Assembly: GCA_943735955.1 (NCBI GenBank)
Contig: OX030958.1
Coordinates: 1,994,493 to 2,058,492 of the forward strand
Source of the DNA: Piscicola geometra
Lineage: Eukaryota > Annelida > Clitellata > Hirudinida > Piscicolidae
Reading direction: 5' to 3'
Length of the DNA: 64,000 nt
The position numbers and the translations under genes are program-made. Shown piece after piece: positions 21,070 through 31,165 of the stretch (position 1 is its first letter; the number at the start of each line of letters is the position of its first letter). A model generated the notes under the pieces. The model was given only the letters and a program-made list of their open reading frames with translations. It was not told the DNA's origin and did not search any database.

Positions 21070-22925
21070 CAGGGGGTCCCTCCAGGGTTGGAATCAAAGA
21101 ACCGGTATCGGCCAATACAGTACCAGCGATATTATTTAGTATTTTTTGCTGTAGTGCAAATTCTTTTTGTATCAACTATTAATACTTGTATCACCAAACA
21201 TTTCTAAAAAGTTTGATACTCAATAAAAATACTTAGCTTTTGCCACTATGAGCGATTTGAAGAAAAACAATAGCGATTTTAGTACCTTTTATTATTTGTC
21301 ATCTATATACATTCAATTACAACCAGCCATCAGCCTATCAAATAAATTTTAGAAATAGAGTTAAATTTGCCAAAGTTATAAACAAATATACAATAGTAAA
21401 TTTTTTTTGGCCCACAGTGTATATTTAGATAAAATAAAAAACGCTCTCTGCCTGTCCTCCTGCCCTTCCCCCACGTTTACTCGAATTTCCAAAAAGACTC
21501 TTTCGAATGTCTGACCGACTAGAAAACTCTTCTGCTAGCCTTTTAAAATCCAGACTGTCAAGTATATCCTAATGTGCATGACAAACGGCCAGTGAATTCA
21601 AGCGAGGCTGTGTCATAGGTGCACGCAACCAAGTCTTGAGACGCCGCAAAAGCACTAAAAGATCATTCTGCAGTACATGAATCTTTCAACCTGAGAAAAC
21701 AGATTTTTGACTTCCGTTATCATAGCTTGCATTCTTTTTTGCGTTTGTGCTAAGTTTATTCTGGTCTTTAAACATAGTTAACTGTGAACAAATCCCGGTT
21801 TCATTTAACTCACGATACTGCTTGCAAATATCATGGTTCACTTCACCAGTTTGCAACATTTTCTCCAGTTGCAAGTATGAACGCAAACCAGGAGAATCTC
21901 GATTGAACCTTTCTGTGAGTTGCATGATTGCAATGTCTATGATAGCGTAATATGCTGCTCGATAATGTTCCTCTGGTGTTGTTGCTACATAGCTGGGCTC
22001 AGCCCACAATAATTTTGCGGCGGCTTTTGCACCCGAGGTACAGCAATCGGCTCGAGATTATATGCCAAAACCATACTGTTGACATTTTTGAAAATAGCGT
22101 TAAACTGTTCATCTTATCGTAGACTGAATCAGTCGCTGCAACCATTCCACTGATCTTGGCACTTGCTGATTGCAACGACTTATTTAACTGTTCCAGAAGT
22201 TAAAACATCAAAACAACCACCTTGAGGGCCAGTGCAGTAGTGCCCTGTTGAAAAAAAGCCTCGAGCCTTTACAGCTGTTTCATCATAGGGAGCGGGGATG
22301 GCTTAGATGGTAGACGTTGGACTCGCAACTCAGAGGTTGTCTGCTCGATTCCTTGACGAGCAACCGTGAACTATCATATACCTAGTGTATATGATGCGGT
22401 GTTTGCGACGTATGCATTGAGAGATGTGCACGTCGTGTGGAGTGGCGCCTCTGGTGCATAAGAACCATGGGTTTCAGACCATTGTAACATGGCCTGCGTC
22501 TGTCAGGCTGTGAACAATACAGACCACACAAAAAAAGTATCAATGGAAGGAAATGATTCCAAGCTAACAAGTACCACTTCATAATGTTCAAGCACAGAAG
22601 ACACTGTAGGTCAGCCATCTAGTAGGACAAAGAAGTTTTATACTATACTTTTTATTCAGTGGCTCATCAGGAAAGTCAATTATAAGAGACGCTGAAGCAT
22701 CATTAAACTGCTTCTTGACCTTCCTGAACGATTGTAAAAACCTCCCTAACTCTTGGACAAACTGAAGTGAATTGCTCACAAATGAATTTGCGGCAGCTGT
22801 GTGCTGGGCAACAAGATTTGCACAGTGTGCAGAACAGTGGAAAAACAATGCAAGCGGATGCTCACTACTGATAATAGCCTGACAACCATCATATCGGCCG
22901 TTCATGTTAGCAGCGCCGTCATATC
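21070..22925 (-). mobile_element. hAT-2 copy, minus strand, with nested SINE-A
   Basis: Aligns with 27745-29410 of the complete hAT-2, reversed. It includes the transposase middle (SSEHPLALFFHCSAHCANL at about 22880-22800), the segment MLQTGEVNHDICKQYRELNE, the C-terminal domain region with KTWLRA near 21620, and the 3' non-coding end. Both terminal repeats are lost. A SINE-A (22288-22536) interrupts it within the TADETA codons. Multiple stops and shifts abolish coding. One site, TGG here for a Trp in the dimerisation domain, is a TAG stop in the 27035 copy. Confidence 0.85.
22288..22536 (+). mobile_element. SINE-A nested in hAT-2
   Basis: A full-length SINE-A with head (TGGCTTAGATGG, then GCTCGATTCC), palindrome ATACCTAGTGTAT, tail TAACATGGCCTGCGTCTG and an A run. 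It splits a hAT-2 reading frame that is continuous at 28100-28140, so it inserted after that hAT copy. No clear target duplication is visible. Confidence 0.87.
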
Positions 22926-23090
22926 AGCAATTGTAAACTAATGTACAAAAAAATTCTTCTTTCTTCAACTCTTCATTTTTCATAATGACGCATTTCCATT
23001 TCTTAGAATTTAGATTTCTTAAATTCATCGGTGCTTAAATCTTTGTCTCAATTATGAAAAGAAAGACCTTGTTGACGTTTTTGAGGACAT

Positions 23091-23530
23091 GTCAGTGTAA
23101 CTTTTTCATTTTCTAGCTTTCTGACTATGGAAATAGGATGCTGTGGAGGCCAATCACACTGTCATGAGGATGCCAAGCCTGAAAAGATGGAAGAGGAAAA
23201 AGAATAAGAAACAGATATGGAGAGCTCGGAAAGGTGACTTGGGGATAGAGCATTATGAAGTTGTTCCCTAGTACGAAGAAGTCATTAACACCATGGGAGA
23301 TGAAAGACCTAATGTCTTACGACCCTGCATATACGTACTTCAGTAACTTCCATACTCGCTATTGATTACCACAGAAAGGTTTTGCAGCTCAACCCCGACT
23401 CTGCCATGACCTTCAAATAGAAAAAGAAAATCATAGGCAAGTGGAAAGAGAGCTACAGATACCTGAACAAGGCACATCAAGAGTGCAATGAAGCCAGAAA
23501 GGAGGGCGAGCCGAAGACGAAGAAAATGTT
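23091..23530 (+). pseudogene. Unknown gene-like segment, degenerate
   Basis: Clearly richer in G and C than its surroundings and coding-like, but spread over frames with stops. Pieces include KRWKRKKNKKQIWRARKGDL, then MSYDPAYTYFSNFHTRY, then VLQLNPDSAMTFK and KKKIIGKWKESYRYLNKAHQ. These could join as one protein through frameshifts, with a C-terminus near KTKKMF. I do not recognise the family. It may be a decayed retrocopy or exon. No splice sites are convincing. Confidence 0.35.
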
Positions 23531-23798
23531 TTTGCTATGTTTTGTATTATTTTTTTAATTATATAAACATTTAATATTTTTTTTTTAATGAAATATTTTT
23601 CTGTAATAAAAAAGACAACTTTTGATTTTATAGTTTTATTCAAGAACATGAAAGTCACTAATGTAATTAAAAATAATAATGAATAAATCTTGTGTTTTGT
23701 TATTGTGCTTCTAAAATTTTGTGCTGTTAAAATAGTATTAAAGTTCATCTTATTGTCTTAGTAATTGAAACAATTTTTTTGAATTAATAAACTCTAAT
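23531..23798. other. AT-rich flank of satellite
   Basis: Nothing recognised. Leads directly into the 22-bp satellite. Confidence 0.5.
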
Positions 23799-26081
23799 AT
23801 TTAAATTATCAAACTATTTTATTTAAATTATCAAACTATTTTATTTAAATTATCAAACTATTTTATTTAAATTATCAAACTATTTTATTTAAATTATCAA
23901 ACTATTTTATTTAAATTATCAAACTATTTTATTTAAATTATCAAACTATTTTATTTAAATTATCAAACTATTTTATTTAAATTATCAAACTATTTTATTT
24001 AAATTATCAAACTATTTTATTTAAATTATCAAACTATTTTATTTAAATTATCAAACTATTTTATTTAAATTATCAAACTATTTTATTTAAATTATCAAAC
24101 TATTTTATTTAAATTATCAAACTATTTTATTTAAATTATCAAACTATTTTATTTAAATTATCAAACTATTTTATTTAAATTATCAAACTATTTTATTTAA
24201 ATTATCAAACTATTTTATTTAAATTATCAAACTATTTTATTTAAATTATCAAACTATTTTATTTAAATTATCAAACTATTTTATTTAAATTATCAAACTA
24301 TTTTATTTAAATTATCAAACTATTTTATTTAAATTATCAAACTATTTTATTTAAATTATCAAACTATTTTATTTAAATTATCAAACTATTTTATTTAAAT
24401 TATCAAACTATTTTATTTAAATTATCAAACTATTTTATTTAAATTATCAAACTATTTTATTTAAATTATCAAACTATTTTATTTAAATTATCAAACTATT
24501 TTATTTAAATTATCAAACTATTTTATTTAAATTATCAAACTATTTTATTTAAATTATCAAACTATTTTATTTAAATTATCAAACTATTTTATTTAAATTA
24601 TCAAACTATTTTATTTAAATTATCAAACTATTTTATTTAAATTATCAAACTATTTTATTTAAATTATCAAACTATTTTATTTAAATTATCAAACTATTTT
24701 ATTTAAATTATCAAACTATTTTATTTAAATTATCAAACTATTTTATTTAAATTATCAAACTATTTTATTTAAATTATCAAACTATTTTATTTAAATTATC
24801 AAACTATTTTATTTAAATTATCAAACTATTTTATTTAAATTATCAAACTATTTTATTTAAATTATCAAACTATTTTATTTAAATTATCAAACTATTTTAT
24901 TTAAATTATCAAACTATTTTATTTAAATTATCAAACTATTTTATTTAAATTATCAAACTATTTTATTTAAATTATCAAACTATTTTATTTAAATTATCAA
25001 ACTATTTTATTTAAATTATCAAACTATTTTATTTAAATTATCAAACTATTTTATTTAAATTATCAAACTATTTTATTTAAATTATCAAACTATTTTATTT
25101 AAATTATCAAACTATTTTATTTAAATTATCAAACTATTTTATTTAAATTATCAAACTATTTTATTTAAATTATCAAACTATTTTATTTAAATTATCAAAC
25201 TATTTTATTTAAATTATCAAACTATTTTATTTAAATTATCAAACTATTTTATTTAAATTATCAAACTATTTTATTTAAATTATCAAACTATTTTATTTAA
25301 ATTATCAAACTATTTTATTTAAATTATCAAACTATTTTATTTAAATTATCAAACTATTTTATTTAAATTATCAAACTATTTTATTTAAATTATCAAACTA
25401 TTTTATTTAAATTATCAAACTATTTTATTTAAATTATCAAACTATTTTATTTAAATTATCAAACTATTTTATTTAAATTATCAAACTATTTTATTTAAAT
25501 TATCAAACTATTTTATTTAAATTATCAAACTATTTTATTTAAATTATCAAACTATTTTATTTAAATTATCAAACTATTTTATTTAAATTATCAAACTATT
25601 TTATTTAAATTATCAAACTATTTTATTTAAATTATCAAACTATTTTATTTAAATTATCAAACTATTTTATTTAAATTATCAAACTATTTTATTTAAATTA
25701 TCAAACTATTTTATTTAAATTATCAAACTATTTTATTTAAATTATCAAACTATTTTATTTAAATTATCAAACTATTTTATTTAAATTATCAAACTATTTT
25801 ATTTAAATTATCAAACTATTTTATTTAAATTATCAAACTATTTTATTTAAATTATCAAACTATTTTATTTAAATTATCAAACTATTTTATTTAAATTATC
25901 AAACTATTTTATTTAAATTATCAAACTATTTTATTTAAATTATCAAACTATTTTATTTAAATTATCAAACTATTTTATTTAAATTATCAAACTATTTTAT
26001 TTAAATTATCAAACTATTTTATTTAAATTATCAAACTATTTTATTTAAATTATCAAACTATTTTATTTAAATTATCAAACT
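23799..26081. repeat. 22-bp satellite, about 104 units
   Basis: Unit ATTTAAATTATCAAACTATTTT repeated without visible substitution or indel over 2.28 kb. The printed lines come back into identical phase every 660 bp (30 units), so no unit has gained or lost a base across the array. The unit contains the palindrome ATTTAAAT. The array ends in a poly-T run. It has stops in the frames inspected and no coding role. Confidence 0.98.
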
Positions 26082-26480
26082 TTTTTTTTTTAATTCTAAA
26101 ATATTTAAATAAACTTCAAGTAAACTATTTTTCTAATTATTAAAAATCACTTTCAGTTGTTAAAAAATCTTTAAACTCCACCTCTTAACTACGTAAATTG
26201 GTGGTGCTAGATTAAAATACTAGATCTTAATATTCAGCTGAATAGAAGAACCCTGGAGTTAAAAAATAATAAAAAGTAAAAATACTGAATTTATTTTCTC
26301 AGCGACGACATCAAATGTGAATAATGTTTTCCCAGAAATGAAAATTCGTTTTAGCAGTAGTCAAAAGAACTTTAGAAACGCGAATTTGAAAAAGAGGCAG
26401 AAACTGTCAATCATGTGAGAAACTTAAATTCAAGTTCTATCTACCAAATCAACAGAATAAAATTTTAAAACAAGCTCTTT
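26082..26480. other. AT-rich non-coding stretch
   Basis: No coding, RNA or repeat structure recognised between the satellite and a SINE-B. Confidence 0.5.
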
Positions 26481-26488
26481 AATATAAT

Positions 26489-26666
26489 GGGTGAATGGGT
26501 AGCCGAGCCGGCAAAGACTCTCGGCTTGACCAATAATGAAAGGTCCAAGGTTCAAGTGCAACCCAAAGGCGCAAATGAAAATATGCAGCCTAAGTGGCCT
26601 GGAAGCCCGTTCGGGCTATACGCCACTATAACAATGCTCGTCATTATTATTATTATTATTATAATT
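26489..26666 (+). mobile_element. SINE-B, complete copy
   Basis: Starts GGGTGAATGGGTAGCCGAG. Its A box TAGCCGAGCCGG fits the polymerase III pattern, with B-box-like GGTTCAAGTGC after it, body ATATGCAGCCTAAGTGGCC, tail hairpin AGCCCG/CGGGCT and an ATT repeat. The 8-bp flanks AATATAAT (26481-26488) and AATATCAT (26667-26674) differ at one position, a good target duplication. Confidence 0.9.
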
Positions 26667-26674
26667 AATATCAT

Positions 26675-27026
26675 GGGCATTATTTGATTTGAAAGTTTAA
26701 AAATATATATTATGATTTCAAAATATGGGAGGTTGCTCAAGATGAACCAGGTTTCTAAGATGGAATGAGCTAACTTACAGCTATGTGATTTATAACATAA
26801 TTTTTTTTCAATTTTCTATTCATGCATCTGTCTTCTAAGAACATTTGTATGTTGGTTTCGTTTCTGAAAGTTGCCTCATTTAATTATAATAATTGAAAAA
26901 CTGATTTCTAGAAGAACAGTTAAATAGTTGAGAGATAACGTTTTGTTGTTTTTTCCTCACAACCGAAAGAGTATAATTATTATTTTATTATTATTAATTA
27001 GATGATGCGCTACAGTTTCATTCTGT
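26675..27026. other. AT-rich non-coding stretch
   Basis: Nothing recognised. Confidence 0.5.
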
Positions 27027-27413
27027 GCAAGTAGCATGGGCGGCGATCCTGGGGAGGCCCTGGGGTCCATCTTAACATGGACCCCCCTCAGTTTTACAAA
27101 TACAATAATTTCTCAACTCCTATCTTAATACAAACATAATCGTCAACCATAGCATGAAACAGAATTTTTATTCAGTAATATATTTTTTCAATTTTCACAA
27201 GCAGACATTCAGAATGCTTTTCAGAAAATGTCAGTTCACTTTTTGCAAGCAGACAGATTTACATTTTTATAAAAAATAATTTATATTTTGCTAATTATTT
27301 TGCAAGGGTGAAATTCATAGGGGGATTCTGAGGTCCACTTCAATATCGACCTTTCTATTTTTTAGATGAACCAAGGTTAATGAATTTTAAAAGGCTTCGA
27401 ACATTAACTAAAG

Positions 27414-27950
27414 TTGTGGTTAAATCAAACCACAAGTTTCATATCACATAACTGCCAAAAAGAAATGCTGAGGCTTTTAGCTCATTCTATCGTTACAAAC
27501 ACAGTGTACACTGTTAATGCCGAATCAAGCCAGTTTGGTGTTGTGGTTGATGGCACACAAGACTGCGATGGGTTAGAGCAAGAATTTGTATGCATTCGTT
27601 TTTTTGGTGAAGCTCTGAATGTAAATGAACAGTTTATTGGTTTATTCAGCACACCAGATACGATCGGAAAAACATTATCTGCTGTAGTAAAAGATTTTCT
27701 GATCAGAATTATGCTACCTATAGAAAAACTAAGCGCTCAGACTTATGATGGCGCTGCCATAATGAACGGCCGATATAATGGTTGTCAGTCTATACACAGC
27801 AGTGAGCATCCGCTTGCATTGTTTCTCCATTGTTCTGCACAATGTGCAAATCTTGTTCCCGCAAATCCCTTTGTGAGCAATTCACTTCGGTTTGTCCAAG
27901 AGTTAGGTGTTTTTTTACAATCGTTCAGGGAAGGTCAAGAAGCAGTTTAG
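27414..27950 (+). pseudogene. hAT-2 transposase, N-terminal/catalytic part
   Basis: A 178-codon frame with signatures of the DUF4371/ZMYM1-like hAT transposases: FGVVVDGTQDCDGLEQEFVC (first catalytic Asp region), ANPFVSNSLRF, LSAQTYDGAAIMNGRYNG (second acidic region) and HPLALFLHCSAQCANL. These proteins cut and join DNA with an RNase H-like fold. The frame starts inside the domain; the usual TTF or MYM zinc finger upstream is not found. It shifts frame at about 27930 (FREGQEAV for FRKVKK). Confidence 0.83.
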
Positions 27951-28251
27951 TGATGCTTTAGTGTCTCTTATAATTGCCTTTCCTGATGAGCCACTGAATA
28001 AAAAGTATAGTAAAAAACTTCTTTGTTGGACAAGATGGCTGACCAAAGTATCTACAGTGTCTTCTCTGCTTGAACATTATGAAGTGGTGCTTGTTAGCTT
28101 GGAATCATTTGCTTCCATTGGTACTGCTGATGAAACAGCTGAAAGGCTTGAGGCCTTTTTCAACAGGGCACTACTGCACTGGCCCTCAAGGAGTTGTTTT
28201 AGTATTTTCACTTCTGGAACAGTTAAACAAATTGTTACAATCAGCAAGTAG
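27907..28251 (+). pseudogene. hAT-2 transposase, middle part
   Basis: Continues the transposase after a frameshift: SGKVKKQFSDALVSL, FPDEPLNKKYSKKLL, RWLTKVSTVSSLLEHYEVVL, SLESFASIGTADETAERLEA. It includes the R-W-x(T) segment common in this family (tRWltr-like). It runs into an early stop at 28251, and the next stretch is in other frames. Confidence 0.78.
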
Positions 28252-28499
28252 TCAGTGGAATGATTGCAGCGACTGATTCAGTTGTGTAAGAGTTGCGTCG
28301 CCTACGTTCAGATCAACAGTTTAACGGTATTTTCAGAGATGTCAAGAGTATGGTTTTGGCATATGATCTCGAGCCGATTGCTGTACCTCGGGTGGGATAG
28401 CCACCACAAAAGCATTGTGGGCTGGGCCCAGCTTATGTAGCAACAACACCAGAGGAACATTATCAAGCAGCATATTACACTGTCATAGGCATTGCAATA

Positions 28500-29071
28500 A
28501 TGCAACTCATAAAAAAGTTCAATCGAAATTCTCCTGGTTTGCGTTCATACTTGCAGCTGGAGATAATGTTGCTAACTGGTGAAGTGAACCATGATATTTG
28601 CAAGCAGTATCATGAGTTAAATGAAACTGGTCTTTGTTCGCAGTTAGCTATGCTTAAAGACCAGAATGAATACAGAAATTCAGCACAAACGCAAAAAATA
28701 ATGCAAGCTATGATCACGGAAGCCAGACATCTGTTTCCTCAGGTTGAAAAATTGATCAGGTGGATGCTTGTGTGTTCAATACGTCATTTACTGCAGAAAG
28801 ATCTTTTAGTGCTCTGCGGCGTCTTAAGACTTAGTTGCGTGCACCTATGACACAGTCTCGCTTGAATTCACTGGCCGTTTTTCATGCACATCAGGATATA
28901 CTTGACAGTCTGGTTTTTAAAAGGCTAGCAGAAGAATTTGCTAGTTGGTCAGACATTCGAAGGGGTCTTTCTGTAAACGAGCTGTGGGGAAAGGGCAGAA
29001 AGACAGGCAGAGAGGGTATTTTATGTTATCTAAATGGGCCAAAAAATCTCCCAATTTATATTTGTTTATAA
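28500..29071 (+). pseudogene. hAT-2 transposase, C-terminal dimerisation part
   Basis: Two frames: 28500-28850 (FNRNSPGLRSYLQLE, NHDICKQYHELNETGLCSQL, EARHLFPQVEKLI) and 28835-29071 (PMTQSRLNSLAVFHAHQDIL). The bridge between them, read across frames at about 28766-28830, gives FNTSFTAERSFSALRRLKT, the conserved E-R-x-F-S-x-L-R-R-L motif of hAT dimerisation domains, followed by a TAG stop. The minus copy at 21070 has TGG at that codon. Confidence 0.83.
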
Positions 29072-29461
29072 CTTTAGCAAATTTAAATCTATTTGTACTT
29101 TAAAAAAATTTTTACTCAGAAATTAATGGAAAACAAGATGTTATAAAATTTATTTGATGGGTTGATGGCTATTTGTAATTGAATTTATATAGATGAGAAA
29201 TAATAAAAGGTACTAAAATCTCAATTGTTTTTCTTCAAATCGCTCATAGTGGTAAAAAGTATTTTTATTTAGTATCAAACTTTTTTTCAATGTTTGGTGA
29301 TACAAATATTAATAGTTGATAAAAAAAATTTGCACTACAGTAAAAAATACTAAATAGTATTGCTTTTACTGTATTGGTTGATACCGGCTCTTTGCTTCCA
29401 ACCCTGGGGAGAACCCCCCCCCTCCCAAGATTTTCCGCAGATCGCCGCCCCTGGCAAGTAG

Positions 29462-30680
29462 TATAATGAATAAATTAGTGATTAGCCTGTTGTAACCATG
29501 GATGTGTAACATGGTCATAGTTGCCTAAGATAAAAAATGAATTGTTGCCTAAGATTAAACGTAGAAAGAGATTATAGACATTGATGAATCTTTTTCTGGC
29601 ATTCGGCCATCTCGGGGGATAATAAATCTATATAGACAATATACAATATAATCGACTATATAAAGTTTATATTCTAAATAGATTATTGAAAATTAATACA
29701 AACCAATAATTTACTTTTTATTAAATAAAAAAACTTTTAGTATTCATTAGCTATGACACAACTATGTTCTATTTATAGCTAAATCTCAAATTGTAATAGA
29801 TGTAAACTTTTGTCTCATTAGTCCCAAAGTTGACTGTAAGCTAGAAGGTTGCACGGGAAATTGTTGAAGCTAAAAGTAAAGTGCTAAAAAAAGACATTTC
29901 TCTGGGTAAAGCGAGTTTAATTTATGTTATTCCAAAGCGTTTACTTTAAAAATAGAATTCAAAAAATTTTAAACAAAATTTAGAGCGTTTTTAAAAGACA
30001 TTTGATGACGCATTTGAGAAGGAACTGAAAGACTACATGTTCCAGAATAAAGAAAGATTTTTTGGAATGATCAGCATTGAAAAAGCGAAAAAAAGTATTT
30101 CTTTAGATAAATAAGATAGTCGGATAAAAAGTTAAAAGTTTAAATTAAAGTTTTTATGACATAAAGTATTATTTCATCTTAAGCAACTAAGCATTCCATC
30201 TTGCGAACCCAGTTGCTCAAAAGGGAGTTTTTTAGTGTTCATGTTTGAAGTTAATGAACCCATATTTTTTATTTTTTATTTCTAATGTTGAAGTTGATAT
30301 GGTTAGACAAAGAGTCAATATAATGGCTGGATAAATTTTAATTTACGTTATTGGTTATGCAATTGAGCTATGAGGCTACGTCTAAAAATCGTTCCGTCTT
30401 GTGCAACCTTTCCCTACAAATTAATTAAAATAATGTTTTCTCAAAAGACAAATGAAGTAAATTAGTTACTAGAGAAATAGCTAATAAAAATCGAAAGACT
30501 TTGAGCCTAAATAATCAACTCGGCTGTGAGAAAATAAAGAGAGCTGCCCAGAAGTGAAATTTGATAAATATAGTTTACATTCAACATGTATTGTAGGTGT
30601 TGTGTGAGTGCGTCTATGGGGTGTGAGTATGCATGCATTGGAGACAACACCCTTAATAAACTAAACATAAAAAAGGGATG
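29462..30680. other. AT-rich non-coding stretch
   Basis: No coding, RNA or repeat structure recognised. Confidence 0.5.
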
Positions 30681-30760
30681 CAGGGGCGGATCCACGGGTG
30701 GGGGGGGGGGCATTCGGGGCAAGTGCCCTCCTCCCTTCCTGAGCTTATTTTTTTATTATC
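30681..30760 (+). mobile_element. hAT-like terminus, isolated
   Basis: CAGGGGCGGATCCACGGGTG followed by a G run and a GGGCAAGTGCCC hairpin is a typical left end of animal hAT elements (CAGGGGCGG-type). No matching right end or transposase is seen within the next kilobase. It differs from the hAT-2 end (CATGGGCGGCGATC). Confidence 0.5.
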
Positions 30761-30944
30761 TTTTTTGAACGCAGTTAATACGATTTTACAAATTTCTATT
30801 TCTCACCAAAGGAAATAACCCCTTCCCAGCAGCCAACAAAATGTTTATTTTATAAAGCAAGAGTTTTGTAAGAGTCAGCAAGAATAAATGTATTTAGAAA
30901 AAAAATTCTTTGGTCAAAAAGTCTTAATTTGTAGATTATACAAA

Positions 30945-31165
30945 TATTATGTGATTTGAAACAGATGTTATTATTGCTAGTTTGTGACGAAGAGCTGTGT
31001 GCAAAGACCACTACAACGAGACTATTGACAGCCTTGACAGGTGCTTCTTGATGAGGACAGCAAATAGCTTAACTCGAGACGTGTGGTTATAAACCATGGA
31101 AGTCTCTAGCTAGGACGAATATTGATATCTCGTTCAGACATCCATCTGTTCTTTTTATCTATTTA
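30945..31165 (-). repeat. Repeat family X, copy 1
   Basis: The minus strand matches 37060-37260 in order: CGAGATATC...CTAGCTAGA, AAGCTATTTGCT, TGTCAATAGTCTC, AGTGGTC...TGCAC and AACATCTGTTTCAAAT. Neither coding capacity nor ends are defined. Confidence 0.6.

Larger units (their letters stand above)
27027..29461 (+). mobile_element. hAT-2, full length with perfect 8-bp target duplication
   Basis: Element 27035-29453 (2419 bp). GCAAGTAG lies on both sides (27027-27034 and 29454-29461), an exact 8-bp target duplication as made by hAT transposases. The terminal inverted repeats are CATGGGCGGCGATC and, reversed, CAGGGGCGGCGATC. Inside is a transposase of the ZMYM1-like/DUF4371 hAT type, in several broken frames. 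The N-terminal zinc-finger part is missing, so the element looks like a deletion derivative. Relatives lie at 16118/20004, 21070, 43280, 50920 and 53199. Confidence 0.93.

Noticed and set aside
23799..26081. CRISPR-like array
   Set aside because: The 22-bp units are contiguous with no unique spacers, and the genome is animal. It is a simple satellite.
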